A stretch of DNA of 64,000 bases from Vanilla planifolia (GCA_023846275.1 CM043871.1:32766578-32830577), one strand, 5' to 3'. Shown: positions 1 to 12,060, counted from the stretch's first letter. Translations and numbers: made by a program. Notes: generated by a model from the sequence alone, not told the origin.

Positions 1-601
1 GTGATGGCCCAATAATCGTGCAGGAACTCCACCGTGATCTCGTCAATGCCCGGGGCTCTGTTCCTCCTGATTCCCCTCATGGCCACGATAATTTCACTTT
101 CAGTGACCCTACAGCCAAGATCGGATGCCACATCGCCGTCGATGATGCCAGATAGCGAGGATATCTGCAGTAAGGCCACCTGGTCCCACATTGCCATTTT
201 CCTTCAAAGTAAGCCAAGAGAACACGCCTAATGCTGTCGGGAGAGTCCACTACCTTGTCATCTTCATCCCTTAGCTGAGTAATCCAATTTGACCGAGCAC
301 GAGCCGTGGCCGCAGTTGGGAAGAACCTAGTGTTGCTATCTCCAATTTGCGCCCAATGTACTTTAGCGCGCTGTCACCACCATTTTTCCTCGTGCTCGCA
401 GCCGCAGTGGAAGGCTGTGACCATTTGTCCATGCCGCATATGATTATCCTCTGTTAATCCCTCCCGAGACTCCCTTGTCTGAAGTTCATCTATACCTCTT
501 TCCATCTCCCTGTTCCTGTTAACAAGGCTCCCCACCTCCTCCAGGCTCCATCTCCGCAACGCCATCAGCGAGCGTTTGAATTTGGTCATAATTGCCTCCA
601 T
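1..601 (-). pseudogene. LINE A ORF2: linker and start of reverse transcriptase
   Basis: On the minus strand, residues such as ALRRWSLEEVGSL followed by a charged coiled stretch match the helical linker found between endonuclease and RT in plant L1 ORF2 proteins. Further left the frame gives SEIIVAMRGI and then APGIDEITVEFLHDYW, the usual lead-in to RT. The reading frame is interrupted between these blocks, for example around positions 240-370. RT catalytic motifs lie beyond the edge and cannot be judged. Confidence 0.75.
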
Positions 602-682
602 GTGATTTCCCCCTGCCCGTCTTTGTCATGCACGGTTCACCACCCGGAACGATTGTGGAAAAACTAACCACACGCTTTCAAA

Positions 683-1403
683 TTACGGCCTGCCAATGAT
701 GAGCCACAGATTCCTACCTCCCAGTTCAACCAGCAACGGGCAATGATCTGACCCGAGCCGATAGAGGTGGTGCATATAGCATTCGGGGAAAGCCAACATC
801 CCTGCAGAGTTCATGAAGACACGGTCTAATCGCTCTAGGATGTACGTGCTGCCCTGCTTCCCATTACACCAGGTAAAACGATCACCGGTGAAGCCCAAGT
901 CAGCAAGCTGGAGCTCCTGCATAAATTCAACAAACTCTTATTGACCCCCTGTCGTAGATGAATCTCTGCCCGCACCGTTTCTCCTCCTGTGCCATTACAA
1001 GGTTGAGGTCCCCAGTGACAATGAGAGGATCATCCCCACTAGACGAGTGCCGGATGGCTTCCCAGACCTCCCGGTGCTTACGGTGGTCTTTAGGACCATA
1101 AACAATGAAGCAATTGAGCTTACAATCAACACGAGGTCTCACTACGCACGCCACAACATGCGTTGAGGTCTCAACCCAATTTTTCCATAATAGAATGATG
1201 TCAGTCGACATGCCCGCAGAAGGGTGAGCCACGAAGTCTTTGTCCTTCCCAAGGAGCCAATTCTCATCCTGCCGTGAGAAGCTCTGCTCTTTAGTCTTCA
1301 TCAAGGCCACGACTACAGCATTCCCCTTGCGAACCAACCTTTGCAAATATCTTCTCTACTTCCTATTTCTAATGCCTCTGATGTTCCAAACCACGAACCG
1401 CAT
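683..1403 (-). pseudogene. LINE A ORF2: endonuclease (exonuclease-endonuclease-phosphatase fold)
   Basis: The minus-strand frame begins at 1403 with MRFVVWNIRGIRNRK, a classic ORF2 start. An in-frame stop lies right after it (about 1357), and a frame change falls around 925. Conserved blocks are visible: LMKTKEQ, where families have an ETK motif; VTGDLNLVM (the GD-x-N block); and GSDHCPLLVEL (the SDH block). The metal-binding Glu of the ETK block reads Lys here (AAG). The stop codon, the frameshift and the lost Glu make an active endonuclease very unlikely. Confidence 0.8.
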
Positions 1404-1769
1404 CTTGACGTAGAGCTTGTTGTTGATACTCCCATGCATCAGCGCAAATCTCCCTCATAAAGCCTCCGCCATCTTCCTCCTTGATGGCCACTGTGCCCCA
1501 CGAAGCTCAGCCCTGGAGAATTCTCCTATTTTGATTTAGTGGAATGTCCATCTGGACTTGTGGTTATGTCCATCGCCCATTCCTCCTGCAACAAAGGCAA
1601 TTTCCCTTTGTTCCCTCCTACCTGCACCGCATGACTAGTTCCCACAACCTTCATGGGAGGATCAACTAGATTTGTCCGCATCCAGTCCTCGCGGCCCCGA
1701 GGTTGTGAAGCTCACCTTGCCATGTCTCTGCTGCGGTCCGTGGATGGGCTCCTAATGCCGTGGGACATG

Positions 1770-2371
1770 CTAGCAGCCCCCGACCTTGAATTCTGGGCTG
1801 ACGGCCTTCCGAGGAGGCTGGTTCGCCTTAACTACAGTGCTTCTATGGTCAACCGTGCCCTGTCTCCTACTCCAGGGTTGGACAAGCATCCATGGCCCCA
1901 ATCCATGTGTCTTTTCCTTTGGAGCGAACATGTTCTCCTCCCGCTTCCGAGGGCATCTGACGCCTTCCGCCTTAGTGGACCTCCCATCACCAGAGTGCGT
2001 GTCCTTCTCCCCCATCAGTCCTCCACAAACCATATTGTCTTCTGGAGATGTAGAGGGAGCAGGACAAGCGTGTGTCACCTCCTTGTGCGTGTTACACTAG
2101 CTCGCCTGATGACCAACATGTCCACATGTGAAGCAGATATGCAACAACTCCTCATACTCAAATGCCTGACAAGTTCTCCCAAATTCTCTATTAAGCATAT
2201 ACCAGGTTTCAGAGGCTTCGAGAGGTCCGTCCGGACGCACACCCGAGCGTAAGAGGAACGTTCCATCTCAACAGTCCAACCGTCAAGGAGAAAAGGCTCC
2301 CTGATAGCCTTGGCAATTTGTAAGATATTTTCTACGTCCCAATATATGAGTGGGAGGCACAGAAGGCACAC
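1770..2371 (-). pseudogene. LINE A ORF1: gag-like protein, broken
   Basis: The right half on the minus strand reads WTVEMERSSYARVCVRTDLSKPLKPG, the conserved stretch after a DUF4283 domain in plant LINE ORF1 proteins. It is followed by a zinc-knuckle region that is only readable after a frame change near 2080-2180. The left half (1770-2078) continues as a polar, low-complexity tail. The N-terminal DUF4283 core is missing at the right boundary, so ORF1 is 5' truncated, as is common for LINE insertions. Confidence 0.65.
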
Positions 2372-2385
2372 GTCAAGTGAATTTT

Positions 2386-4209
2386 TTACATAAAAAAGTT
2401 ACAAATGAATCAAAATAGAATTTTTTACATAAATTATTTATTATAATCTTGATATTATTTATTGACTTAAAAATTTGATTAATGTGAGCATGCATATGAT
2501 GAGTTAAATTAAAATTTGATTGGTTTGCAATTAAATTAATCTGAAGGTTCTCCTATTTATTAGCTAAAATTATAATTATTCTATCATAATTGGTTTTATT
2601 TATTTTTTAATACATTGATTGAGAATCTTGATTAGTGTTTTAGGCTTGACTACTATATTTAAGTTTTTTATAATTTTTTTAATATATTGAAAAGCTATTC
2701 TTTAACTTAAAACATAAAAGTAATTCGAGAAGATCGTGAAATAATTTATCTTTTTAAAATAAAATTTAAAATTTATAATCTTCTATCACTATAAATTAAA
2801 TATTATTTTAATTATCTTATAATATTAATTGTTTAATTAATTATTTTTATGAAATAATATTTATTTTTTAAAATAATAATTGCTAATAATTTTTAAAAAT
2901 ATTTTTTATCAAATAATTTTTTAATAAGTAATAATTGCATCAAACATGACCTTTTTCCTAATATATTATCAAAACAATGATTAAATTTTGTCTAAAGTTC
3001 AAAGATTGATCATTGAAATGGGCCTTGGCCCAAAGGTTTAGAAAAAATGGTCACACTGACGGATCCAACTTAATTCATTCTTGTAGTAGATTGATCGACG
3101 ATCTTGGTTTTTGTTTAGGACTTTGTATGGTTTGTTAAAATAAACTTTTCAATAAAAGTATTAATATTTAACTTAACGTTTTTTTAATGACTCTTAAAAA
3201 TAATTTAAAATAACAATAATATATAGGGAAAACAATATTAAAAATCTATTTTTCTTTTACCAAAATGTTAAATATTATTTCAATCATTTCATAATATTAA
3301 TTATTTAATTAAACATTTATTGATCACATATGATAAAATATATTATTTTTAATAATATTTTTAAATTTAATTATTTATCAATAATTTGATATTCAATAAC
3401 AAATAATTAACAATAATTATAATTAACATAAAATTAAAATAATGATTAATATTAAAATATGACTAAAATTTGAAAATCACAAAGTTTAGAAAAGATGGTT
3501 GAAAAATTTACATCTCACAAGAAAAGAACAAAATCAAATGGAGAAAAAGTAAATTTAGGCACAATCTTATCATGTATCAAGTCAAACCAGCTCATATATA
3601 CAAGACAACTCAATTCCATGCTTTCAACTCTTCTATGCCCATGTTGTTGAAGAAAGGTAAAGAATAAAAATGAATAAGAAAAAAAAAGAACAAGTTTGAA
3701 ATGGATAGGAATATTAATGTTGCCTTTACTCTTCATGTGCATGTTGTAGTTGTGCATGTGAGGTGAGGGGGGATGAAGACAAGGTTAAGGTGGGCCTCAC
3801 CCACATGTAATGCAAAAAGAGGGACAACTTCTTTGTTTTACACAAAAGATTATGATGGATAGGAGACATCACACATAGGTCAAATGGAAATCAATTTAAT
3901 ATTCTTTTCAAGCTCTTTTGTTCATATTGTACTTCGGTATATAAACAAAATTTACTTAATTATAAGAGGAATTAAAAGCATCGTTTAAGATTGGTACTTG
4001 GCTCAAATTTGACTCAAGTAGAAGTGTGATAAAGTTAGCGCAACTCAAGTTGAGAAGTTACAAGCTAATTTTGAGAAAAGATAGATTATGTTGAATTAGC
4101 TTTGAAATTGAATATAAAGAATTATATATTTATGAATAAATTAACATATTAATCAATTTAAGCATATGTGGATATATAAAATTGAATACATTGAATTATT
4201 AATAATAGA
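2386..4209. other. AT-rich intergenic sequence, no gene seen
   Basis: Very AT-rich sequence between two LINE relics. Short open frames such as 3515-3757 (-) are low-complexity and show no family signal. Around 3720-3830 a G-rich patch interrupts the AT-rich tract but carries no recognisable domain. I see no RNA gene. Confidence 0.6.
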
Positions 4210-5458
4210 ATGTATTGCATGATTTTCTCATACTACAGAGGTGCTAAACATGTTTTCCCATCATTGTTTTGGTGTAGTGATGATTAAAATCTTCATTTCT
4301 AAATAAATCCTCATGTCATAGCATAGAAATCACAATTTTTTGCGCTAAGCTACAAATAGTAAAAGTATGAGCAATTGTGTCCTCATGACAATGAGGACAT
4401 TTTGAAACCAAACAGTTGTTCAATTTATAAAGCTTTTTTATTATTTAAGCCAAAATAATCTTATTTAGACTTTTGATAACTAACTTGTTATCTTTAGTTG
4501 GGTAACATAATTTGTTCTATTTCAACAAAAGATGTTTATGAATATTGACCTCATCTTCTCAAGGAAATGAGTTTATAATCAACTTTACTTGGTGAATGAT
4601 TCATTTTGGAGGTTAAAGGAACATGAGCGAGTGAATTGGAATGGAATTTAATATATATTTGACAAGTATTAATCTACCTTCAATAGACCACAAGAACGTC
4701 TTCTATTTTAACAAATGATGTTTATGAATATTGGTCTCATCTTCTCAAGGAAATGAGTTTATAATCAACTCTACTTGGTGAATGATTCATTTTGGAGGTT
4801 AAAGGAACATGAGCGAGTGAATTGGAATGGAATTTAATATATATTTGACAAGTATTAATCTACCTTCAATAGACCACAAGAACGTCTTCTATTTCAACAA
4901 ATGATGTTTATGAATATTGGCCTCATCTTCTCAAGGAAATGAGTTTATAATCAACTCTACTTGGTGAATGATTCATTTTGGAGTTTAAAGGAACATGAGC
5001 GAGTGAATTGGAATGGAATTTAATATATATTTGACAAGTATTAATCTACCTTCAATAGACCACAAGAACGTCTTCTAGCTAGCCAACTTTTTTTGCATTT
5101 CTTTCTCCCATGAAAGATTAGACGTCTCAAGTTAATAATTGGTATCTTATCTTCTTTAAAATCTAAGTTCCTGCATATCCATTGAATTATAGTTAATGAC
5201 ATTATGTTGTTAGGGTATAATCTATATTTATTTTGGTTAAATTGCATTCTTATAAGTAGCTAAAAGTTGTCCAAAAATCATCGAGCAAATTTTATGGATG
5301 TGAAGTCTCTGCTATTAAAGATATTCATATCATATGCATAACTGAGATGTGTTATTATAGAAAAATCTCGAAAAGTAGCATAATGTTGAATTTTCTACCT
5401 CTCTAGTTATTGTTTGAATACCTTATTAAATGCTTTTCATTGCTATGATAAAAAGTTA
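4210..5458 (-). mobile_element. LINE B, 3' segment: RT and C-terminal region
   Basis: Read on the minus strand from right to left, this contains the RT active-site region as HLSYAYDMNIF (degenerate from the usual ADD box, at about 5340-5310). It then has FKEDKIPI and SWLARRRSCGLLKVD, matching the post-palm and thumb region of plant L1 ORF2. At about 4425-4340 it has CPHCHEDTIAHTFTICSLAQ, the zinc-binding zf-RVT motif near the ORF2 C-terminus. Stops are frequent. It continues directly from the segment ending at 10162, and the two halves were separated by a Copia insertion. Confidence 0.8.
4515..5072. repeat. Three tandem copies of a 186-bp unit
   Basis: The same 186-base unit starts at 4515, 4701 and 4887, and a fourth copy would start at 5073 but diverges after a few bases. 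Spacing is exactly 186 each time, with only a handful of substitutions and no visible indels. The unit lies within the post-palm part of LINE B RT on the minus strand. 186 is a multiple of three, so the triplication keeps the frame. The near-identity contrasts with the heavy decay of the surrounding LINE, so the amplification is later than much of that decay. Confidence 0.95.
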
Positions 5459-5463
5459 GAGGT

Positions 5464-7467
5464 TGAAGTGTGTTTTAATAAGAGGATGGTGAATTATTAG
5501 AAATAAAAATTTTTACTTATTTTTAAAAAATATTTAAAGGTATAGCCTAAAAGTGTTTTTGAATGTTTGAGTAAATCTCTAAAAATAATCTTGTATAAAT
5601 TTTAATTTAATTTAAAACATGATAAATTTCTTTCAATAATAATATTTTATAAAAATTATGAAATAAAAATTCTAAAAAAGTAAAGATGTGTACCAAAGTT
5701 TTTTAAATGATTTAATTTCAAAATAAGTCTACATCTACTCTTGACAAAAGTTAGGCTAGAACAAACACTCAATATAAGCCTCTCGACAAAACAGAGGTAG
5801 GCTAAACCTTCACAATAAATGAACAAATGAGATAGGCTACTACAATTTTACAACAAAATTAATGAGACACGTTACTATGGGATTACAATTAAATTAAATT
5901 GCAATAGAAGAAAAATATTTGGTGACATAAAATCAAAATCAATACAACCAAAATCCTATGCTTAATAAAAAAATTAAAAAAGTACAAATATTTTAATTAA
6001 ATAAATTAAAGATTGAGAAATTTAATAATTTATTCTGATTTGAGAAGAAAAAAATTCAGAAATTTGACGATGATGAATGTAGAAGCATATGAAAGCCACA
6101 ATGGCAGTGGGCTACTAATGGGTTGAATGTTTTGACTTAAAGTTTTTCTTTTGATTATATAAAAATTCACTTTCTATTTTGTATAAAAATTCTCTAATTT
6201 ATAGATAATGTTTAACGATTAAAAATACCTACCAAACAAGCAAAATTAGTTGTTATTATGCTATTGTTCATGTGTTATTTTAATTAAAAATTTTTATTTA
6301 ATTAAAAAGTTATAATTACTTAAAATAATAGCTAAAATAGCCATTAAATAAGAACCATTAGATCAAAACACTCTGGAACCATTCGATCTTAAAAATTGTG
6401 TGATCAGATAGATGATAATAAACTAGTGCTATTTATAAATACGAAATTGATCTAGGCTGTTAGATCTAAATCATGATCGAACCTTGGATTTAGATCTTAC
6501 ATGCAGAATAAATAAGAATAATACAAGAATGAAATGACGTGATAAGTTGGAGGATATAAACATGTGTTATAAAAAGGTGGAAGAGATTAAGATCATTCGA
6601 TCGCAAAAATGTGCGATCGGATGGTTGTGGTTATTCTTGTAATTCAAAAGCAGATTGCACGAAATAAGTGAAGTTTTTCTCCCAAATTGCAAAATTTAGT
6701 TAGGATATTGTGTTGTAAAAGTAATAGTTAGCATATTCATGGTGAAGATCAACACTTGTGCATGCCAATGTTGCATTATTCAAGATTTATTAATACGGGA
6801 TTGATGACTTAATCCAGAACATGATATCACATCTGGGATTGATTTACATGATGCGTGCATAGTTATACCAAATGGGTTTAGTCTTGGTTACCTTAAACCA
6901 CAATAGTTTACTACAGCAACATGTTCATTATAACAATACGTTACTATACCAATCGGTTCAGGTGTAATTACCTTTACCAAATGGGTTATGATTTATTTTT
7001 TATATATTTTTTATTTTATTATTAGAATTTTAATTATTTAATATAATGATAACATATGTTTTGTAATATATTAATTAAGAATTTTACAGATTTTATTAAA
7101 GTAAAATGATAGTCAAGATAATCAAAGAGTACGGATAAAAAAAATTGAAAACTTAAATATTATTCTAACGTTAATTTTAATTTAATTTATGTTTTTATAA
7201 TAAATATTTTAATTGAGCTTAATATCTAATCAAAACAAAATTAAAATAACTAAAACTAAATTCAAAATACATCTCTTAATGGTTTGTCACTCCAACAAAG
7301 ATGATCTTTATTGATTTTATATTTGCTCATTTCCTTCTTAAATCTCCTATGAATATGAATATTGGCTACTTAAAATTTGAAGATTCTATTTAAATAAATT
7401 TATGAAAAATATTTATGATTTGTTATCAAAAAATAAAGTACAAAGATTAGGAACTAACAATACAACA
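5464..7467 (-). repeat. Copia A left (3') LTR, about 2.0 kb
   Basis: Its outer part (5464 to about 5672) aligns with the outer half of the right LTR, and its inner part (about 7342-7467) aligns with the other half. The 1.67 kb between has no counterpart in the right LTR. That middle contains two diverged palindromic GATCG/CGATC motifs (near 6382 and 6597) of the kind also seen in the Copia B LTRs. I therefore infer that the long form is the original and that the right LTR is deleted, but a later insertion here is possible. Confidence 0.75.
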
Positions 7468-8144
7468 ATCTCTTCATTTTAATGATAACAAAATCTATAA
7501 TAAAATTGATAAAAACATACACAATTTATAAAAGAATATCTAAAATAATTAAATACAGACTCTACTTACATATATGCCATGACTATATTAATGTTGCATC
7601 TTAATTTATGCCTTTTCTTTTAAGTTATATTTTGTCTCCTTTTTTTTTATCACTCCAAGGAACATAATGTAAATTTTATAAATTATTTATAACCTTAAAG
7701 GTTTATTAAATTATTAATCAATTGATCATATAATAATCTTTTTAGACAAATATTTTTTAATTTCTATTTTATCTAATGATGTAAGGGCTAGTCAACTCAT
7801 TCAATTCCTTTCAAATTAATTTAACTAATTTTTTATAACTACGATCCAACACATATTATGTTAATATTGATTTAAAATTTATTATAAAAGATTAATTATT
7901 ATGATAAGATTAATTCTAAGACTAATCAAAATTTTATATATAACTTATTCTTTAGGATAATCCTAAATTAGTTTTGAAGTTTTAAGACTTTTTTCAACTA
8001 TCATTTTTCTTATTTATTTCATTTAAATCTTTTAAATTTAATTTCTGAAATCTTATTTATTTTTTTCATCTATGTCTATAATACTCTTTTGTTGTTACTT
8101 ATTTATCAAAATTTTCATTCATGATACTTGATTTTAATTATTAG

Positions 8145-9820
8145 ATTTGAGAACCCAAGTCATTTTGGGTTCAACATATTTATGTGTAACTAGATTATTA
8201 TTATCTTTTACTATCCATACAAAAAGTAAAAAAATTTGGAATGAATCTTAGCTTTAATCCTACATGTTTATAAAGTATGCCAAGGTTGCATGCAATAATG
8301 GCATGTAAGGTAATGATTAAAATCATGTAAAATGTTAGCATGCTTATGCATATGAGATTTTCAAATATCTATAACAAAAAATTGTCTACTAATTAGTTTT
8401 ACATTTAAAATAAAGAAAGTAAAGTACAAAGATTTAAAATCACTAAATTTCTTAACTAAAGATGCATGCTCATTCAATTTTTGTTTTAAATAATTATTGG
8501 TTTTTTTTTCCATGTTCTTTAAATAAATGTTGACCTTTTTTCTAATTTGTTCATACTAACTTAGATATTTATTATGTTATTTCAATTTTTTTATATTTTT
8601 TATTAAAATTTTTAAACATTTTACAAACATAAAGTAAATATTTAGTTAATTTTTCTTTAGAGTAATTTATCTTTTCCTTACTTGAGGTTATATTTTTTTC
8701 TTCCTCTTTCCTTTTAGCAATCATATAAAATAGTTCTTTATTATTGTCTTCCTCTTCACTTGTGCTTGTCTCTTTTGAATCACTCCAAACTACTTTCAAG
8801 GCTGTTTTCTTCTTCTTTTTCTTTTTTTGGTTTCCAAATCTTTCTTGTATGACATGACATATAGGTGTGATATGTCACGATTTACCATATTCATGACAAA
8901 TAATCTATTCTTTTCTTTGGTATTTTATTAGACATTTTATTCCTATGTCTACCTATAATATCAAGAATTTTATACAAATTTTTAGAGATTAAAATTATAC
9001 AATCTTCATCGCTAGAGTCCTCTTTTGAAGTGTCTTCCTTCATCTTTAATGCTATTATTTATTCTTTTCTTTTTGTTTTATTCTTCTCAATTAAATTCTT
9101 CTTCTTCTTTTCTTCTTTCCTTTTCATTTCTAACTCATTAGTCATATACTCACCATCAAGTCACCTAAAGTTATAATGGAAATGTTCTTAGTCATCTTGA
9201 TCATGGTGGTTAATGGGTCATACTTCTTAAGTAAATTTTAAGAATTTTTTCACCTATTCATTCATAAAAATTAGGTTTCCTAGACTAGCAAGTGCATTAG
9301 TGATATTACTAAATTTTGTAAATATGTTTTTTATGGATTCATTTGAAAGTATCCTAAATAATTCATGATCAGGCATTATCACATTTATTTTGTTTTCTTT
9401 AACTATAGAGGTTCCTTCATATATTACCTTCAATTTTTTTGTCAAATTTCATAAATTGTTTCTAAATTCATAATTCTATTAAATTTCATAATATTCAATG
9501 TATAATATAAAATATTTATAAACATTATCATTTAAGTATAATTTATATTTTTAATTATTATCTATTTCATGAAAATGTTTAGGTACAAAAGTACATTATG
9601 CATTTTTTTAGTAAAAAAATCAAATAAAACTTGTATCAATTATTATATTTCTTTATAAAAAAATTTTAAATGACTAATAATCTTAGTTTTTCAATAAATA
9701 TAATAATGCCACAAAATAGTTATAGCATATTGGGAGATGCACTTTCACTCAAACTCGTTGAAGCATCAATTTGGGACAAGAATCTTTCTTAAAAATTTCT
9801 TCTCAAAAGAATGAGACCTC
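8145..9820 (-). pseudogene. Copia A gag
   Basis: Minus-strand frames between 9445 and 9254 read KLKVIYEGTSIVKENKINV and then ELFRILSNESI, the UBN2/gag core of plant Copia elements. At 8920-8860 a decayed zinc-knuckle area precedes a lysine-rich run. At 8799-8572 the frame reads KVVWSDSKETSTSEEED, the acidic segment that follows the knuckle in SIRE-type gag. Near 8160 PKSFWVQ resembles the WVPK spacer between gag and protease. Stops and frame changes separate these blocks. Confidence 0.8.
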
Positions 9821-9834
9821 ACTCTAATATCAAT

Positions 9835-10156
9835 TGAAATTAGTTTATAAGAGGAGAGTGAATTGTTAGAAATAAAAATTTTATTTTCTTTGAAAAATAT
9901 TTAAAGATATAATCTAAAAGTATTTTTAAAGACTTGAGTAAATATTTAAAAATGATTTTATACAAATTTTAATTTTAATTTAAAATATACTATTTTTTTA
10001 ATAATAACTTTTTTTTATTAAAAAAATGAAAATCTACTATGAATATAAATATAGACTACTTAAAATCTAAAAATTAACTTAAACAAGCTCATTAGAAATA
10101 CTTAACATTTTTTATCATCAAATAAAGTATCAAGACTAGAAATCAATAATATAACA
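9835..10156 (-). repeat. Copia A right (5') LTR, 322 bp
   Basis: It starts TGAAAT and ends ATAACA on the plus strand. It aligns with both ends of the left LTR but lacks its 1.67-kb centre. Just inside it, on the minus strand, ATTGATATTAGAG (9834-9822) is a decayed version of the initiator-Met tRNA primer site. This sets element orientation. Confidence 0.85.
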
Positions 10157-10190
10157 GAGGTAAAATTATGTTTTTTTTACTTCAAGCCTC

Positions 10191-12060
10191 TTAATAGTTA
10201 AAGGAATTATTAGGAGAACCATAGACTTTTATTGATATCCATGTGTTACTAATAATGCTCTTGATTGAACCTGAGAACTTAGTTGAAAACTTAAACTTTT
10301 TTAGGACCTTAAATAGGAACTTTGAAGATGAAGTATCAAAAATATTTTTAATGTCTAGTTTAATCATATAATTTTTTTTCTTAATTTTCTTATTAGTTGA
10401 CCTTTTCAACTCTTGAGCTATAAGAATGTTATTAGTGGGGTTCCTTTAATGAATGAATCATGTTTGTTTTAGTGAAATAATCTTGGGTAGGATTACTTGC
10501 AATCAATTGGCTAATAATTTGCAAAAGAATTTGAGTGAAAAAATTACATATGCCTATTGTCATGAAGTCTTGGAATGTGATAGAAGATTATGTTTTTGGG
10601 GTAAATAACAAAATTATACTTAAAAAAGCCTTTAAGAATTAAGTTTCTTATTAAGAAATCTTTTACTATTGTAAGGTGATCTTTTTTAATTATCTTTCAG
10701 CAATTTGTGAAGAAAATTCTACTAAAACTATATGAATTAAGAATGTGCTCTTTGTTTAATTGAAAGATAATATTGTGCTCTTCTCTAAGGTGACATCCTT
10801 CACTAGTAGTATGTTGTCATCCTCCAAAAGTATCTAAGGAATGTTGGTTTAGATATCCTCATTATGTGTGGTTTCTTTATTAGAGAGGAGAAATTTGAAG
10901 AACCTCAATACACTTTCTTGTATCTATTAATTCCTCAAGAGCTTAATTCCATTAGAACCAATAATCTCTATGATTCAAAGTTGATTTCTTTGCTCTTTTA
11001 TGAACTCATGAAAATATTTTTTGCTTTTTTCACCCTCTTTTAACCATTTTGCCTTTGGCTTTTAGCACTTGTAAGCTTATTCTTTGGCAAGTTCATTTAT
11101 AAGGGTTTGCTTTTCCTCATTAAGAATGATCATTCCTTTCTTAGAAGCATTCTCTTGAAATCTGGTTTCACATTTCTTCACATTTTCTTTCATTTGTTTG
11201 ATTGATTTAAATATGTCCTTAAATGTGTTAATATTCCAATGTCTTAGGAAATCCTTTAAACATCTTAGTTTAAATGCCAATGCTTTCATTCGAGTTTGAT
11301 AAGAAGGAAATGCCCAAATTTCTTTGAGTATTTTGTGCAAAGTTGGATGTTAAGTCCATATGTTTAGGGACTTAAATTGCTTATGTCTAGTTTGTTGCTC
11401 CTTGAAGAAACATAGCAACATTGAAGCATGATTAGAGTTCATTTTAGCCAAATGTTTGGACTTTTGAAGTTGGAAAAAGATCCATCCAATCCTTATTAGC
11501 TAAGAGGCTATCTAATATTTTCCAAATCAAAGTCCCTTTTCTTCTAAAACCCTTGGTGTTAGGAGATCTCTTGAAGGATAGTCCCACGATCTTCCATATG
11601 TTAATACAATTATTAAAATCCTGTGAGGCTTCCAAAGATGGAAATGAGCTTCACAAGTATTCCATTGTCAAAGTAATCACATTAAAAATCTTCCTTAACC
11701 AACCAAGGCGATTCATATTTTCATTAATCTCAATTAGTTTATTCTAGAGTTCATGTCTTTGATATCTATTGCATTTTGCATATATAAATGTGTAATACAT
11801 ATTAGATTGAGATCCAAGATCCCAAACCTGTAAGTGCAAAAATTACTCTCTTTGGAAAATTTTGTCGCAAATCAATTTATCATTCTATAAAACCTAGATT
11901 TTATTTATGGAGTTTCCCATTAAATGCTTGAAATGAAATAGAACCACCAAGTCATATAATTTACTTGCTTGCACCATTTGTTCCAATAGAACCAACGATG
12001 ATAATGTGTACCTTGAGTAGGTTTCTGAGACATGCCATTGATTTACAATTTATAAGGACT
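10191..12060 (-). pseudogene. LINE B ORF2: endonuclease, linker and early RT
   Basis: Around 11760-11640 shifted minus frames give NKLIEINENMNR and a GDFNVI-like block of the endonuclease. At 11635-11444 the frame gives IWKILDSLLANKDWMDLFPTSKVQTFG, the end of the domain (LDRFLVN..W..LFP-like). 11340-11077 reads ALAFKLRCLKDFLRHWN followed by a coiled linker. 10409-10191 is the RT fingers/palm start. Stops and shifts occur between every block. Confidence 0.75.

Larger units (their letters stand above)
1..2385 (-). mobile_element. L1-type LINE relic (LINE A), cut by window edge
   Basis: This is a non-LTR retrotransposon read on the minus strand. From right to left it carries an ORF1 piece (gag-like, zinc-knuckle region), an ORF2 start with an apurinic endonuclease domain, a linker, and the beginning of the reverse transcriptase, which runs off the left edge. 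Recognisable RT-entry motifs near the left end include APGIDEITVEFL, just upstream of the missing palm domain. The element is frame-broken in several places. Base composition is much more GC-rich than the AT-rich DNA that begins at about 2385, so the right boundary is taken there. I see no poly-A tail because the 3' end is outside the window. Confidence 0.85.
5464..10156 (-). mobile_element. Ty1/Copia retrotransposon A, internally deleted, inside LINE B
   Basis: This minus-strand LTR element has a right LTR at 9835-10156, a left LTR beginning at 5464 and ending at about 7467, and gag between them. It is flanked by the 5-bp target duplication GAGGT at 5459-5463 and 10157-10161. LTR ends are TG and CA as expected. 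The primer-binding site follows the right LTR and a purine-rich tract precedes the left LTR. Only gag and a spacer ending near 8150 are recognisable. About 680 bases separate that point from the left LTR, so protease, integrase, RT and RNase H are absent. The gag style (YEGTS, KESKIN-like, DYELF-like blocks) fits the SIRE/Maximus group. Confidence 0.88.

Noticed and set aside
1653-2252. 199-aa plus-strand open frame
   Set aside because: It is the antisense of LINE A ORF1, which matches known LINE protein blocks on the minus strand. The plus frame has no family signal.
3515-3757. 80-aa minus-strand frame
   Set aside because: Phe/Ser-rich low-complexity translation in AT-rich DNA, no domain.
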